This document shows positions 53,720-63,805 of a stretch of DNA of 64,000 nt, piece after piece. How positions within the stretch are numbered: position 1 is the stretch's first letter; every line of letters begins with the position of its first letter. The stretch is from the NCBI RefSeq assembly GCF_900099825.1, contig NZ_LT629693.1, forward strand, positions 3,855,001 to 3,919,000, given 5' to 3'. Source of the DNA: Bradyrhizobium ottawaense (GTDB lineage Bacteria; Pseudomonadota; Alphaproteobacteria; Rhizobiales; Xanthobacteraceae). A program made the translations under genes and the position numbers. Under the pieces are notes generated by a model, which worked only from the letters and a program-made list of their open reading frames with translations, did no database searches and had not been told where the DNA came from.

Positions 53720-54841
53720 ATGAGTGAGAAGAAGCCCGTCGTCGTCTACGGCGTGTCCGGCTATACCGGCCGCCTGGTCTGCGAGTACCTGCGCGAGTAC
53801 AACATCCCCTTCATCGCGGCGGGCCGCGATGCCGCCAAGGTGAAGGCGGTGGTCGAGAAGATCCCCGGCATCGAGACCGCCGACTACGAAATCGCAGGCG
53901 TGGAGCATACGGTCGAGGCGCTGACGAAATTGTTCAAGGGCGCCAGGGTCGTCAGCAACATGGTCGGCCCGTTCATCAAGCATGGCTCGGAGGTCGTGGA
54001 GGCCGCGCTGCAGGCTGGTTGCCACTACACCGACACCACGGGCGAACAGGACTGGGTCCTGCACGCGCAGGAGCGCTGGGGCGCCAAGTTCGCCGAGAAA
54101 GGCCTGCTGCTGTCGCCGAACCTCGCGCAGATGTACACTACCGGCGAAATCGCCGCCAACATTTGCCTGGAAACGCCGGGCCTCGACACCCTCGACATCC
54201 TGGTGTTCTGGAAGGGCTTTCCGACCTACGCCTCGACGCAGACGATTTTCACCATCCTCAAGGCGAACTGGTACTACCTCGAGCAGAACAAGTTCGTCGA
54301 ATGGGACGTCACCGCGCGCGCCGACGTCGTGGTGCCCGGCCAGCACGAGACCGCGATCGCGGTGCCATGGGGCGGCACCGCGCATCCAGTCTGGTTCAAG
54401 AACGATCCGCGCGTGAGCAACTGCCGGGTGCTCGGCGGCGTTCTCGCCCGTCCGGTGATGGAAGGCGTGGTGCAGACCACGCAGATGGTGAAGGAGAAGA
54501 TCAAGCCGTTGCCGCCGGCGGAGCAGGAAAAGGCGCTCGCCGACATCGCCGCCACCTTGCAGGCCTCGATGCCGCCGCGCGAGAATCCGCGCATCAACAC
54601 CTCGATCGATTCGGTCTACGCGTCCGGGCCGCTCGGTCGGGCGCACTGCGTGATCCACGGCAACTGCAACTACAAGCAGACCGGCATGCTGCAGGCCTAC
54701 GCGGCGTTCGCGCTGCTGCAACAGCCGCCGAAGCGGACCGGCTTTGCATCAGGATGCCAGGCATTCGGGTATCGCGAACTGCTCGGCCAGTTGCGCAGCT
54801 TCGGGCTGGTCAGCAAGCCGATCGTGACCGTGCACGACTGA
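53720..54841 (+). CDS. Saccharopine dehydrogenase-like oxidoreductase
   Basis: 373 residues, GGAGGATACGAC before the ATG. A Rossmann opening PVVVYGVSGYTGRLVCEYLREY and the VVSNMVGPFIKHGSEVVEAAL block match the saccharopine-dehydrogenase-like family (trans-acting enoyl reductases and relatives), which is not the lysine enzyme itself. The second half (FWKGFPTYASTQTIFTILKANWYYLEQNK) is less conserved. The operon with an SDR and an acyl-CoA ligase suggests redox steps on a CoA-activated compound, perhaps a cyclic or steroid-like acid; this is inference. Confidence 0.83.
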   Translation: MSEKKPVVVYGVSGYTGRLVCEYLREYNIPFIAAGRDAAKVKAVVEKIPGIETADYEIAGVEHTVEALTKLFKGARVVSNMVGPFIKHGSEVVEAALQAGCHYTDTTGEQDWVLHAQERWGAKFAEKGLLLSPNLAQMYTTGEIAANICLETPGLDTLDILVFWKGFPTYASTQTIFTILKANWYYLEQNKFVEWDVTARADVVVPGQHETAIAVPWGGTAHPVWFKNDPRVSNCRVLGGVLARPVMEGVVQTTQMVKEKIKPLPPAEQEKALADIAATLQASMPPRENPRINTSIDSVYASGPLGRAHCVIHGNCNYKQTGMLQAYAAFALLQQPPKRTGFASGCQAFGYRELLGQLRSFGLVSKPIVTVHD

Positions 54842-54900
54842 GTTGATCGCGGGTGGCGCGGTCACGCGCGCCACCCGCCTTTTGCCCAACGGGGTCGCCC

Positions 54901-56451
54901 ATGCGCTTCATCGATTACCTCGACAAAGGCGCCTCGCTCGGCGCCGATGCGCCGTGCCTGACCATGGACGGACGCGACCTCAGCTACCGCGAGGTGCAGC
55001 GGCTGAGCTACCGGATCGCGCGCGGGCTTGCTGGATCTGATATCGCGGCCGGGGAGAAGGTTGCGATCCTCTCCGGCAACGATCCGCTCGCCTTCGCCTG
55101 CGTGTTCGGCATTTCGCGCGCGGGTGCGGTCTGGTGTCCGATCAATCCGCGCAACGAGGCAACCGAGAACAGGTTCATCCTCGACCAGTTCGACTGCAGC
55201 CTGCTGCTGTTTCATTCGAGCTTCGCCGCGATGGTCGAGGCGGTGCGCGCCGAACTGCCGAAGCTGCGCGCGCTCGTCTGCCTCGATGCCGAGCTGCCGT
55301 TCGCGCCATCATTCGAAAGCTGGCTGTCCGGCGTCGCCGACGACCATTATCAGCGCGAGACGGTCGACGACCTCGCGATGATCCCGGGCACCGGCGGGAC
55401 CACCGGCAAGCCCAAGGGCGTCATGCTGTCGGGGCGCAACATCGAGGCCATGACCGCGCTGACGCTGATGGGCTACCCGTTCAAGGGGCGCCCGGTCTAT
55501 CTCGCGCTGGCGCCGCTGACCCATGCGGCCGGCGTGCTCTGTTTCCCGATCATGGCGCTCGGCGGCCGCATCGTGATCATGCACCGCCCGGATATTGGCG
55601 AATTCCTCGATCTGATCGAGCGCTATCGCGTCACGCACACGTTCCTGCCGCCGACCGTGATCTACATGCTGCTCGATCATCCGAAGCTCGATGATGCGAA
55701 TCTCTCCTCGCTGCAATGCTTCTGGTACGGCGCGGCGCCGATATCGGCCGCGCGGCTGGCGGAGGCGTTGCAGCGGATCGGGCCGATGGCGCAATTGTTC
55801 GGCCAGACCGAAGCGCCGATGATGATCTCGATGATGGCGCCGGATGAGCACTACAATGCCGACGGCACGATCGCGATGCAGCGGCTGTCCTCGGCCGGGC
55901 GGATCAGCCCGCTGGTCCAGGCCGGCATCATGGATGCCGACGGCAATCTGTTGCCTGAGGGAGGGCGCGGCGAGATCGTGGTGCGCGGCTCGCTGGTGAT
56001 GGAGGGCTACTACAAGAATCCCGAGGCCACGGCCGAAGCCTCGGCGCATGGCTGGCACCACACCGGCGACATCGGCTACATCGATGGCGACGGCTACCTG
56101 TATATCGTCGACCGCGCCAAGGACATGATCATTACCGGCGGCTTCAACGTCTACTCGATCGAAGTCGAGAACGCGCTGCGGGCCCATGAGGCGGTACAGG
56201 ATTGCGCCGTGATCGGCCTGCCCGATGACAAATGGGGCGAGCGGATCGTCGCGGTGGTGCAGCCTCGCGCGGGCCACAGCGTCGATGCGACAGCGCTGGC
56301 CGCCTTCGTCAAGCAGCGGATAGGCAGCATCAAGACGCCGAAACAGATCGAAATCTGGGACGACCTTCCGCGATCCAGGGTCGGGAAAATCCTGAAGCCG
56401 GATATTCGCGCGCGACTGGCCGATCGATCAGGTAGCCCGGGCGTGTCTTGA
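54901..56451 (+). CDS. AMP-dependent acyl-CoA synthetase/ligase
   Basis: 516 residues from the ATG at 54901 (the frame opens 16 codons earlier). Family motifs: the Thr/Gly loop GTGGTTGKPKGVML, the A5 region LFGQTEAPMM, GWHHTGDIGYIDGDGYLYIVDRAKD and the C-terminal catalytic Lys in PRSRVGKILKPDIR. It forms an acyl-AMP and then an acyl-CoA. Third gene of the TetR-controlled operon; it would activate the substrate that the SDR and the saccharopine dehydrogenase-like protein then modify. The substrate is not readable; no gene for a known aromatic or fatty acid pathway is adjacent. Confidence 0.92.
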   Translation: MRFIDYLDKGASLGADAPCLTMDGRDLSYREVQRLSYRIARGLAGSDIAAGEKVAILSGNDPLAFACVFGISRAGAVWCPINPRNEATENRFILDQFDCSLLLFHSSFAAMVEAVRAELPKLRALVCLDAELPFAPSFESWLSGVADDHYQRETVDDLAMIPGTGGTTGKPKGVMLSGRNIEAMTALTLMGYPFKGRPVYLALAPLTHAAGVLCFPIMALGGRIVIMHRPDIGEFLDLIERYRVTHTFLPPTVIYMLLDHPKLDDANLSSLQCFWYGAAPISAARLAEALQRIGPMAQLFGQTEAPMMISMMAPDEHYNADGTIAMQRLSSAGRISPLVQAGIMDADGNLLPEGGRGEIVVRGSLVMEGYYKNPEATAEASAHGWHHTGDIGYIDGDGYLYIVDRAKDMIITGGFNVYSIEVENALRAHEAVQDCAVIGLPDDKWGERIVAVVQPRAGHSVDATALAAFVKQRIGSIKTPKQIEIWDDLPRSRVGKILKPDIRARLADRSGSPGVS

Positions 56452-56466
56452 TAAATGGCTTGCAAA

Positions 56467-56518
56467 AAAATGCGCGGGCCGCCTCGGTTGACGTCGAGGC
56501 ATGCCCGCGCATTTGAAC
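56467..56518 (-). terminator. Bidirectional terminator hairpin between the ligase and DUF1150 genes
   Basis: ATGCGCGGGC and GCCCGCGCAT form a 10-bp stem, extended by CCTCG/CGAGG around a GTTGACGT loop. On the minus strand it is followed by ATTTTTTTG, a strong U-run, so it ends the hsp20-DUF1150 transcript; on the plus strand the ligase transcript would meet the same stem with a weak U-tract. Confidence 0.85.
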
Positions 56519-56587
56519 TCTGATGTCGCGCTCAGTCCCGCATCATTGACAGCGGCAAGCCGCCTCAGTGACAGCAGAAGATCCGCG

Positions 56588-56854
56588 TCAGTGCACGCTG
56601 ACGGCCTGAAGCTCGTTGCTCCACGCGTTGGCAATCGCCGCCTCGCGGCTGTCGGTCAGCATGATCGGCGTGCCGTCCGCGGCATGCAGCGCGAACAGCT
56701 TCAGTCCCGGCGCGATCTTCGGCGCCTGGGGAAACAGCCCCGGCACGTCCTCGGAACGGACCTGCTTCACGTAGGCGATATGGCCTTCGCCAAGATGGGC
56801 CAACGCCTCGGTGGAAACCTTTTCGGGTTCGAACGTCACACTCACTTCACTCAT
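56588..56854 (-). CDS. DUF1150 family protein
   Basis: 88 residues with GEGHIAYVKQVRSEDV and LHAADGTPIMLTDSREAAIANAWSNEL, the core of DUF1150. The family is typical of alphaproteobacteria and is usually encoded next to small heat-shock proteins, as here, 50 bases after hsp20. It is probably co-transcribed with hsp20 and so heat-induced. Function unknown. Confidence 0.9.
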   Translation of the reverse strand: MSEVSVTFEPEKVSTEALAHLGEGHIAYVKQVRSEDVPGLFPQAPKIAPGLKLFALHAADGTPIMLTDSREAAIANAWSNELQAVSVH

Positions 56855-56904
56855 GGTCTCGACTCCTTTGTCAGATTAAGCGGTCGAGTCCGCTACTCGT
56901 TCCA

Positions 56905-57330
56905 TTATTCGTGCTCATTGATAGCGATTGTCTTAACGACCCTTTCAGGCTCCGGCCTGGCAAGGTCGATCGACAACAGCCCGTTTTTCAGATCCGCGCC
57001 CAGCACCTGCATCCCCTCCGCGAGCACGAACGTGCGCTGGAAGTGGCGCGCGGCGATGCCGCGATGGATGTATTGCCGGGCCTTGTCGTCCTGCTGGCGG
57101 CCCCGGATCACGAGCTGGTTTTCCTCAATGGTTACATCGAGTTGGTCACGGGTAAATCCCGCCACTGCCAGCGTGATGCGCAAGCGTTCGGGTTGACCGT
57201 TGGCGCGATCACAGCGCTCGATGTTGTAGGGAGGATAACCGTCGGCGCCTTTGACGACGCGATCGAGCGCACGCTCGATTTCGTCGAACCCAAGCAGGAA
57301 CGGACTGGATAACGAAGGAACACGAGACAT
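56905..57330 (-). CDS. Small heat shock protein Hsp20
   Basis: 141 residues. The alpha-crystallin domain runs from about residue 33 to 125 with YNIERCDRANGQPERLRITLAVAGFTRDQLDVTIEENQLVIRGRQ and the GLLSIDLARPEPE end; the short N-terminus FLLGFDEIERALDRVV is typical of class A rhizobial sHsps. It binds unfolding proteins in large oligomers, without ATP. A leader hairpin with the hallmark of a ROSE thermometer precedes it. DUF1150 follows on the same strand. Confidence 0.95.
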   Translation of the reverse strand: MSRVPSLSSPFLLGFDEIERALDRVVKGADGYPPYNIERCDRANGQPERLRITLAVAGFTRDQLDVTIEENQLVIRGRQQDDKARQYIHRGIAARHFQRTFVLAEGMQVLGADLKNGLLSIDLARPEPERVVKTIAINEHE

Positions 57331-57430
57331 TACAAAGTCCTCTCGAAGCGACTTTGAGGGGCCCTTGCGGCACCCCATGCGACCGGCCGGCGGATCTGCT
57401 ACCCGGTCAATGAACAATATGGGGGTGATT
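57331..57430 (-). promoter_or_regulatory. ROSE-like RNA thermometer in the hsp20 leader
   Basis: Next to the start codon, the minus-strand leader folds as CAAAGTC / GACTTTG (57333-57356) with AGGA, the Shine-Dalgarno sequence, paired to TCGCT. In that pairing G in TCGCT is unpaired: GTC-G-CT against AGGAC, which is the bulged-G, UYGCU feature that defines ROSE elements. Upstream, GGGG...CCCC and GGCCGGCC-type stems form the further hairpins expected of a ~100-base ROSE leader. ROSE elements are known upstream of rhizobial sHsp genes and open on heating. Confidence 0.75.
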
Positions 57431-57498
57431 TGAGGAGGCTTCAAGTCCCTCAGGAAGCTGCGTAAATCAGCCGCGGACGGCTGCATGGCTGTTATTCC

Positions 57499-57514
57499 CC
57501 GGTGCGCAATTGCG
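57499..57514. repeat. 16-bp palindrome shared with the 36.4-kb repeat
   Basis: GTGCGCAATTGCGCAC, a perfect palindrome identical to that in the repeat at 36369-36487. It lies between hsp20 and the end of ugpC, with no second arm visible, so it looks like a fragment of the same repeat class. Confidence 0.6.
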
Positions 57515-57550
57515 CACCTGAGGGCGTGGGGCCAACCCGGAATAAGCGGA

Positions 57551-58642
<1,092 letters not shown>

Positions 58643-58675
58643 GGACGTTTACCTGGATCACCGCGACTCGCTTCC

Positions 58676-59524
58676 TCATTTTTCCGTCTCGACCAGACCG
58701 CGCACGAACAGCCGCTGCATGAACACGACCACGGCGACCGGCGGCAGCATCGCCAGAATGGCGGTTGCCATCGCGAGCTGCCATTCGGCGAGTTCGTCGG
58801 TGGTGTACAGCATCTTCTTGATGCCGGTGACGATGGTCTGCATCGAATCCTGCGTGGTGATCAAAAGCGGCCACAGATATTGATTCCAGCCGTAGATGAA
58901 CTGGATCACGAACAAGGCCGCGATCGTGGTGACCGACAGCGGCAGCAGCGTATCCCAGAAGAAACGGAACGGACCCGCGCCGTCGATGCGCGACGCTTCC
59001 AGCAGCTCCTCCGGGATCGTCATGAAGAACTGCCGGAACAGCAGCGTGCCGGTGGCCGAGGCGATCAGTGGCAGGATCAGCCCGGCATAGGTGTCGAGCA
59101 TGTGCAGGTCGGCGACCACCTTGTAAGTCGGGTAGATGCGCACTTCGACCGGCAGCATCAGGGTGACGAAGATGATCCAAAACGCGGCCTTGCGGAACGG
59201 AAAGCGGAAATACACCACCGCATAGGCCGAGAGTATCGAAATGAAGATCTTGCCGAGCGCAATCCCGGTTGCCGAGATGAACGAATTCAGCAGCATGCGC
59301 CCGACCGGCTCCTGGCTGGCGCGCGATCCGCCGACGAAAACCGCGCGGTAGTAGTTTTCCAGCATATGGCCGCCCGGCGTCAGCGGCATGTTGCCGCCGA
59401 CCACGGTGGCGGCGTCATGGGTCGAGGCAATCAGCGCGACGTAGACCGGAAAGGCGACGATGAAGACGCCCAGCGTCAGGATCGCGTAGGCGATGATGTC
59501 GGTGAGCGGGCGGTGCTCGACCAT
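58676..59524 (-). CDS. ugpE: sn-Glycerol-3-phosphate ABC transporter permease UgpE
   Basis: 282 residues from the ATG at 59524, which overlaps the ugpA stop (ATGA). Six hydrophobic segments and the EAA loop EELLEASRIDGAGPFRFFWDTLLPLS, which docks to UgpC, mark an MalG-type permease. The opening RPLTDIIAYAILTLGVFIVAFPVYVALIASTHD is typical of UgpE. With UgpA it forms the membrane channel. Confidence 0.93.
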   Translation of the reverse strand: MVEHRPLTDIIAYAILTLGVFIVAFPVYVALIASTHDAATVVGGNMPLTPGGHMLENYYRAVFVGGSRASQEPVGRMLLNSFISATGIALGKIFISILSAYAVVYFRFPFRKAAFWIIFVTLMLPVEVRIYPTYKVVADLHMLDTYAGLILPLIASATGTLLFRQFFMTIPEELLEASRIDGAGPFRFFWDTLLPLSVTTIAALFVIQFIYGWNQYLWPLLITTQDSMQTIVTGIKKMLYTTDELAEWQLAMATAILAMLPPVAVVVFMQRLFVRGLVETEK

Positions 59525-60405
59525 CAGTACTGCACCTTGCGTTCGACGTACTTGAACTGGACCGCGGTCAGCGCGATCACGATCACCATCAGCACCACCG
59601 ATTGCGCGGCCGAGCCGCCGAGATCGCCGCCGAGCCGTCCGTCGGCAAACACCTTGTAGACCATGGTGGTGGTGGCGCCGGCCGGGCCGCCGCCGGTGAC
59701 GGCGTCGATGATGCCGAACGTATCGAAGAAGACGTAGACGACGTTGACGACCAGCAGGAAGAACGTGGTTGGCGACAGCAGCGGGAAGACGATGGTCCAG
59801 AACCGCCGCATCGGACCGGCGCCGTCGATCGCGCCGGCCTCCAGCACGCTCTTCGGGATCGATTGCAGCCCCGCGAGGAAGAACAGGAAGTTGTAGGAAA
59901 TCTGCTTCCACACCGCGGCCATCACCACCAGGACCATGGCATGGTTGCCGTTCAGCAGTGGATTCCAGTCGAAATTCATCCAGCGCAGCGGCCGCGCCAG
60001 CGTGCCGAGCGAGGGGTGGAACATGAAGATCCACAGCACGCCGGCGACCGCGGGCGCCACCGCATAGGGCCAGATCATCAGCGTCTTGTAGGCGCCGGCG
60101 GCCTTCAGGTTCTTGTCAGCCTGCGTTGCGAACAGCAGTGCGATCGAAAGTGAAAGCGCTGCGACCAGCGAGGAAAACACCAGCGTCGTCAGCATCGCCT
60201 TGTAGTATTCGGGCTGGGCAAACAGCGACTGATAATTCTCCAGGCCGACGAATTCGGTATTGAGGCCGAACGCGTCCTCACGCTGGAACGACTGCCAGAC
60301 CGCCTGGCTCGCGGGCCAGTAGAAGAATACGAATGTGATGATGAGCTGCGGCACCAGCAGCAGGTATGGAAGCAGCTTGTTGTTGAAGACGACAGACTTT
60401 TCCAT
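59524..60405 (-). CDS. ugpA: sn-Glycerol-3-phosphate ABC transporter permease UgpA
   Basis: 293 residues from the ATG at 60405, near the 295 of E. coli UgpA, which it resembles from [21 protein letters not shown] on. Six helices and the EAA loop [28 protein letters not shown] are present. The frame is open to 60426. It follows ugpB with a perfect hairpin in the 66-base gap and overlaps ugpE by four bases. Confidence 0.93.
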   Translation of the reverse strand: MEKSVVFNNKLLPYLLLVPQLIITFVFFYWPASQAVWQSFQREDAFGLNTEFVGLENYQSLFAQPEYYKAMLTTLVFSSLVAALSLSIALLFATQADKNLKAAGAYKTLMIWPYAVAPAVAGVLWIFMFHPSLGTLARPLRWMNFDWNPLLNGNHAMVLVVMAAVWKQISYNFLFFLAGLQSIPKSVLEAGAIDGAGPMRRFWTIVFPLLSPTTFFLLVVNVVYVFFDTFGIIDAVTGGGPAGATTTMVYKVFADGRLGGDLGGSAAQSVVLMVIVIALTAVQFKYVERKVQY

Positions 60406-60433
60406 TCCGGACGCTGTGTGATGCAAAAGAGGC

Positions 60434-60459
60434 GCTCCCTCTCCGGACGGAGAGGGAGC
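60434..60459 (-). other. Perfect 12-bp hairpin between ugpB and ugpA
   Basis: GCTCCCTCTCCG and CGGAGAGGGAGC are perfect complements around a GA loop. Intergenic hairpins after a binding-protein gene often protect its mRNA and cause partial termination, so UgpB would be made in excess over the permeases. A short T-run (CTCTTTTG) follows on the minus strand. Confidence 0.8.
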
Positions 60460-60471
60460 TTTGGTCGACTG

Positions 60472-61785
60472 TTACTTTGCCGTCTTTTCGAACGTGCGCA
60501 ACATGGCATTGCCACGTGCGACCGCCGCGTCCAGTGCTTCCTGGGCGGTTTTCTTGCCGGCCAGGGCCGCCTCGATTTCCTCGGCCCAGAGGTCGCGCAT
60601 CTGCACCATGTTGCCGAAGCGCAGGCCACGCGAATTCGTAGTCGGCTCCTTGTTGGTGAGCTCCTTCAACGGTGTCTGCAGCGTCGGGTTCTTGTCGTAG
60701 AAGCCGTCCTTGACGGTCTTTTCATAGGCCGCCTTGGTGATCGGCAGATAGCCGGACTCCTGGTGCAGCTTGGCCTGGCGGTCGGTGTCGGACAGGAACG
60801 TGAAGAATTTTGCGATACCCTTGTATTCCTCGGGCTTCTTGCCGCCCATCACCCACAGCGAAGCACCGCCGATGATCGAGTTCTGCGGCGCTCCCTTGGC
60901 GTCGGGGTAATACGGCATGGGCGCTGAGGTGAAGTCGAACTTGGCGGTGCTCTTGGCGGTGGCGTAATAGCCCGACGAAGTCAGGAAGATCGCGCATTCG
61001 CCGGACGCGAAGCGGTTTTCGCTTTTGTTTTCGCGGCCGGAATAGTCGTAGGTCTTGTCCTTCTGCAGATCGATCAGGTTCTGCAGGTGCTTCACATGCA
61101 GCGGCGAGTTGAATTCCAGCACGGTGTCGAAGCCGTCGAGGCCGTTGGCCTTGGTGCCGATCGGCACGTTGTGCCAGGCGGAGAACTGCTCGATATGCGC
61201 CCAGGTCGCCCAGGCGTTGGAGAAGCCGCAGGTGGCGTGACCGGCTGCCTTCAATTTCTTGGCGGCGTCGAACACCTCGGGCCAGGTCTTCGGAATCTCG
61301 GCGACACCGGCCTTCTTCAATTCGTCCTTGTTGATCCACATCACCATCGACGAGGAATTGAAGGGGAATGACAGCATGTCGCCCTTCGACGTCGAATAGT
61401 AGCCGGTGATCGCCGGCAGATAGTTCTTGGGATCGAACGGCTCGCCGGCGTCCTTCATCAACTGGTAGACCGGCTTGATGGCGCCGGTGGCGCTCATCAT
61501 CGTCGCGGTGCCGACTTCGAACACCTGAATGATGTGCGGCGCAGTGCCGGCGCGGAACGCGGCGATGCCGGCGTTCATGGTGTCGGGATAGCTGCCCTTG
61601 AAGGTCGGGACGACCTTGTAGTCGGACTGGCTGGCGTTGAAATCCGAGGCGAGCTTGTTGACGATGTCGTTGTTGCCGCCGGTCATGGCGTGCCACCACT
61701 GGATCTCGGTCACAGCGTAGGCCGGCGTTGCGAGCGCCAGCGCGACAGTGATTGCAGCGGCTGCGCCGAATTGTCGAAATGCCAT
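60472..61785 (-). CDS. ugpB: sn-Glycerol-3-phosphate ABC transporter substrate-binding protein
   Basis: 437 residues from the ATG at 61785, with CGGAGGAA upstream. A signal peptide (AAAAITVALALATPAYA) is followed by the ExtSBP fold with VTEIQWWHAMTGGNNDIVNKL, SFPFNSSSMVMWINKDELKKAG and GYLPITKAAYEKTVKDGFYDKNP, all typical of UgpB. It binds glycerol-3-phosphate in the periplasm. It leads the ugp operon; PhoB control is common for ugp genes, but I see no clear pho box in the 196 bases upstream. Confidence 0.94.
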   Translation of the reverse strand: MAFRQFGAAAAITVALALATPAYAVTEIQWWHAMTGGNNDIVNKLASDFNASQSDYKVVPTFKGSYPDTMNAGIAAFRAGTAPHIIQVFEVGTATMMSATGAIKPVYQLMKDAGEPFDPKNYLPAITGYYSTSKGDMLSFPFNSSSMVMWINKDELKKAGVAEIPKTWPEVFDAAKKLKAAGHATCGFSNAWATWAHIEQFSAWHNVPIGTKANGLDGFDTVLEFNSPLHVKHLQNLIDLQKDKTYDYSGRENKSENRFASGECAIFLTSSGYYATAKSTAKFDFTSAPMPYYPDAKGAPQNSIIGGASLWVMGGKKPEEYKGIAKFFTFLSDTDRQAKLHQESGYLPITKAAYEKTVKDGFYDKNPTLQTPLKELTNKEPTTNSRGLRFGNMVQMRDLWAEEIEAALAGKKTAQEALDAAVARGNAMLRTFEKTAK

Positions 61786-61936
61786 CAAATTCCTCCGGGT
61801 TGGGGTCGTCACCTTCGTTTCGCGCGATAACAGCGCCGGATGACGTATAAATGACCGTATAAGCGAAAGGATGATATTGGGGAAGCGTGTGGCGAGGGAA
61901 GCCGTCCAATAGGCGAAGGGCAAGGGGGTGGACTTT

Positions 61937-61976
61937 CGATCGTCCCGGCTTTCGCCTGGCTTTCGCCGGGACGATG
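61937..61976. repeat. Short inverted repeat upstream of ugpB
   Basis: CGATCGTCCCGGCTTTCG and CTTTCGCCGGGACGATG form an imperfect hairpin, ending just before the stop of the CoA-transferase gene on the minus strand. It may be the terminator of that gene, or a trimmed member of the repeat classes listed above. Confidence 0.6.
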
Positions 61977-61981
61977 AACCG

Positions 61982-63187
61982 TCAGCGCTTGCGCTCGGAT
62001 CCGCAGACCGCGCCCTTGGCGATCAGGGCCTCGATCTCGGTCTTGGAATAGCCGAATTCGCCCAGCACCTCTGATGTGTGCTGGCTGAATTTCGGCGGCG
62101 TGCGGCGCAGGCTCGGCTTGGTCCGGTCGAGCCGGATCGGGGAGGCGACGCCCTTGTACCAATCCTTGGCGATGACATCGCCGCGATGGAGGGTGTGCGG
62201 ATTGGTCAGCGCCTGATCGATCTTCTGCACCGGACCCGCCGGCAGGCCCGCCGCCAGCAGGCGGTTGCAGAGCGGTTCGGCCTCGTGCTGGCTGAACACC
62301 GCCGCGAGTTCGGCGCGCAGCGCGTCGCGGTTGGCGATGCGGTCCTTGTTGCGGGCAAAGCGCGGATCGGTGCCGAGTTCGGGCTTGCCGACCTCCCTGG
62401 CCAGCTTGCGGAAGGTGCCGTCATTGCCGACGCCGATGAAGATGTTGTCGGTCTTGGTCGGAAAGATCGCGTAGGGCACCAGATTGGGGTGTTCGTTGCC
62501 GGTCAGGCCCGGCGGCTTGCCGTGCATGAAATAATTCGCGGCATGCGGGTGCATGATCGCAAGCCCGGTTTCATACAGCGTGGTTTCGAGAAACTGCCCC
62601 TGACCGGATCGCTGCCGCTCCGACAGCGCCATCAGGATGCCGATTGCCGCGTAGAGCCCGGTGGTGATGTCGACGAGGGGAACGCCGATGCGCATCGGGC
62701 CGCTTTCCGGCGAGCCGGTGGCGGCGATCATGCCGGTCATGGCCTGGATGATCGCGTCATAGCCGGGATTGCCGCCGCGCGGGCCGTCGGCGCCGAAGCC
62801 GGAAATCCGGCAATGCACCAGTTTTGGAAATTTCGCGCGCAGCACGTCGTTGCCGATGCCCCATTTGTCGAGCGTGCCCGGCTTGAAATTCTCGATCAGG
62901 ACGTCGGCGGTCTCCAGCATCTTCATCAGCACCGCGCGGCCGCCCTCGGAGGCGAGGTCGAGCCCGATCGAACGCTTGTTGCGGTTGATACCGACGAAAT
63001 AGGCCGCGTCTTCGTCGTGGAACGGAGGGCCCCAGTCGCGCACTTCATCGCCGGCGGGCGGTTCGACCTTGATCACGTCGGCGCCGTGGTCGGCAAGGAT
63101 TTGCGTGCAATAGGGGCCGCCGAGCACGCGCGTGAGATCGACCACGCGCAGTCCGGCCATCGCACCGGGAGCCGCTTCAGAACTCAT
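61982..63187 (-). CDS. Class III CoA-transferase (CaiB/BaiF family)
   Basis: 401 residues. GLRVVDLTRVLGGPYCTQILADHGADVIKVEPP and FVGINRNKRSIGLDLASEGGRAVLMKML are the standard N-terminal blocks; HCRISGFGADGPRGGNPGYDAIIQAMTGMIAATG holds the catalytic Asp (GYD). The family transfers CoA between carboxylic acids. It is a different paralogue from the one at 17.6 kb. It stands alone between ugpB and ohr, so the substrates cannot be inferred. Confidence 0.92.
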   Translation of the reverse strand: MSSEAAPGAMAGLRVVDLTRVLGGPYCTQILADHGADVIKVEPPAGDEVRDWGPPFHDEDAAYFVGINRNKRSIGLDLASEGGRAVLMKMLETADVLIENFKPGTLDKWGIGNDVLRAKFPKLVHCRISGFGADGPRGGNPGYDAIIQAMTGMIAATGSPESGPMRIGVPLVDITTGLYAAIGILMALSERQRSGQGQFLETTLYETGLAIMHPHAANYFMHGKPPGLTGNEHPNLVPYAIFPTKTDNIFIGVGNDGTFRKLAREVGKPELGTDPRFARNKDRIANRDALRAELAAVFSQHEAEPLCNRLLAAGLPAGPVQKIDQALTNPHTLHRGDVIAKDWYKGVASPIRLDRTKPSLRRTPPKFSQHTSEVLGEFGYSKTEIEALIAKGAVCGSERKR

Positions 63188-63343
63188 GGAAAGAACCTTC
63201 GCTCAGGACAGGAATGGAATTCCTGAGCTAGCGGTCTTCGCGCGTGGCGGCAATGGCTTCGGGCGCACGGGCGTATGTTCGGGGCGAACCCGTAGCGCGG
63301 AAAATGGCCCGCCGCCAACAGCGGCGGGCCATCCGGAATGTCG

Positions 63344-63769
63344 TTACACAACCGTCAGGCGCACATCCACATTGCCGCGCGTGGCGTTGGAATAGGGGCA
63401 CACCTGGTGGGCCTTCTCGACCAGGGCTTCCGCATCGGCGCGGGCAAGGCCGGGCAGCGAGACGGCGAGGTCGATATCGAGGCCAAAGCCGCCGGCCGAA
63501 CGCGGTCCGATGCCGACCGTAGAGGTCACCGAGGCGTCCGCAGGTACCTTGGGGCCGCCCTGGGAGGCGACGAACTTCATGGCGCCGATGAAGCAGGCGG
63601 CATAGCCGGCCGCGAACAACTGCTCGGGATTGTTGCCGGCGCCGCCGCCGCCGCCGAGTTCCTTCGGGGTGGTCAGCTTGACGTTGAGCGATCCGTCGAG
63701 GGTGGCGGCGCTGCCATCGCGGCCGCCGGTTGCCTTGGCGCTGGTCTTGTAGAGCACGTTCACGGACAT
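63344..63769 (-). CDS. ohr: Organic hydroperoxide resistance protein Ohr
   Basis: 141 residues. The two redox Cys are present: Cys59 in AGYAACFIGAM and Cys124 in HQVCPYSNATRGNVDV, with the Arg in TGGRDG near residue 17. Ohr reduces fatty-acid and other organic hydroperoxides using lipoylated proteins. It is divergent from ohrR, whose product represses it; a nested palindrome lies between them. Confidence 0.96.
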   Translation of the reverse strand: MSVNVLYKTSAKATGGRDGSAATLDGSLNVKLTTPKELGGGGGAGNNPEQLFAAGYAACFIGAMKFVASQGGPKVPADASVTSTVGIGPRSAGGFGLDIDLAVSLPGLARADAEALVEKAHQVCPYSNATRGNVDVRLTVV

Positions 63770-63805
63770 GGTGGTCTCCCTTTGGGTTGGCCGTTTCGAC
63801 GGGGT

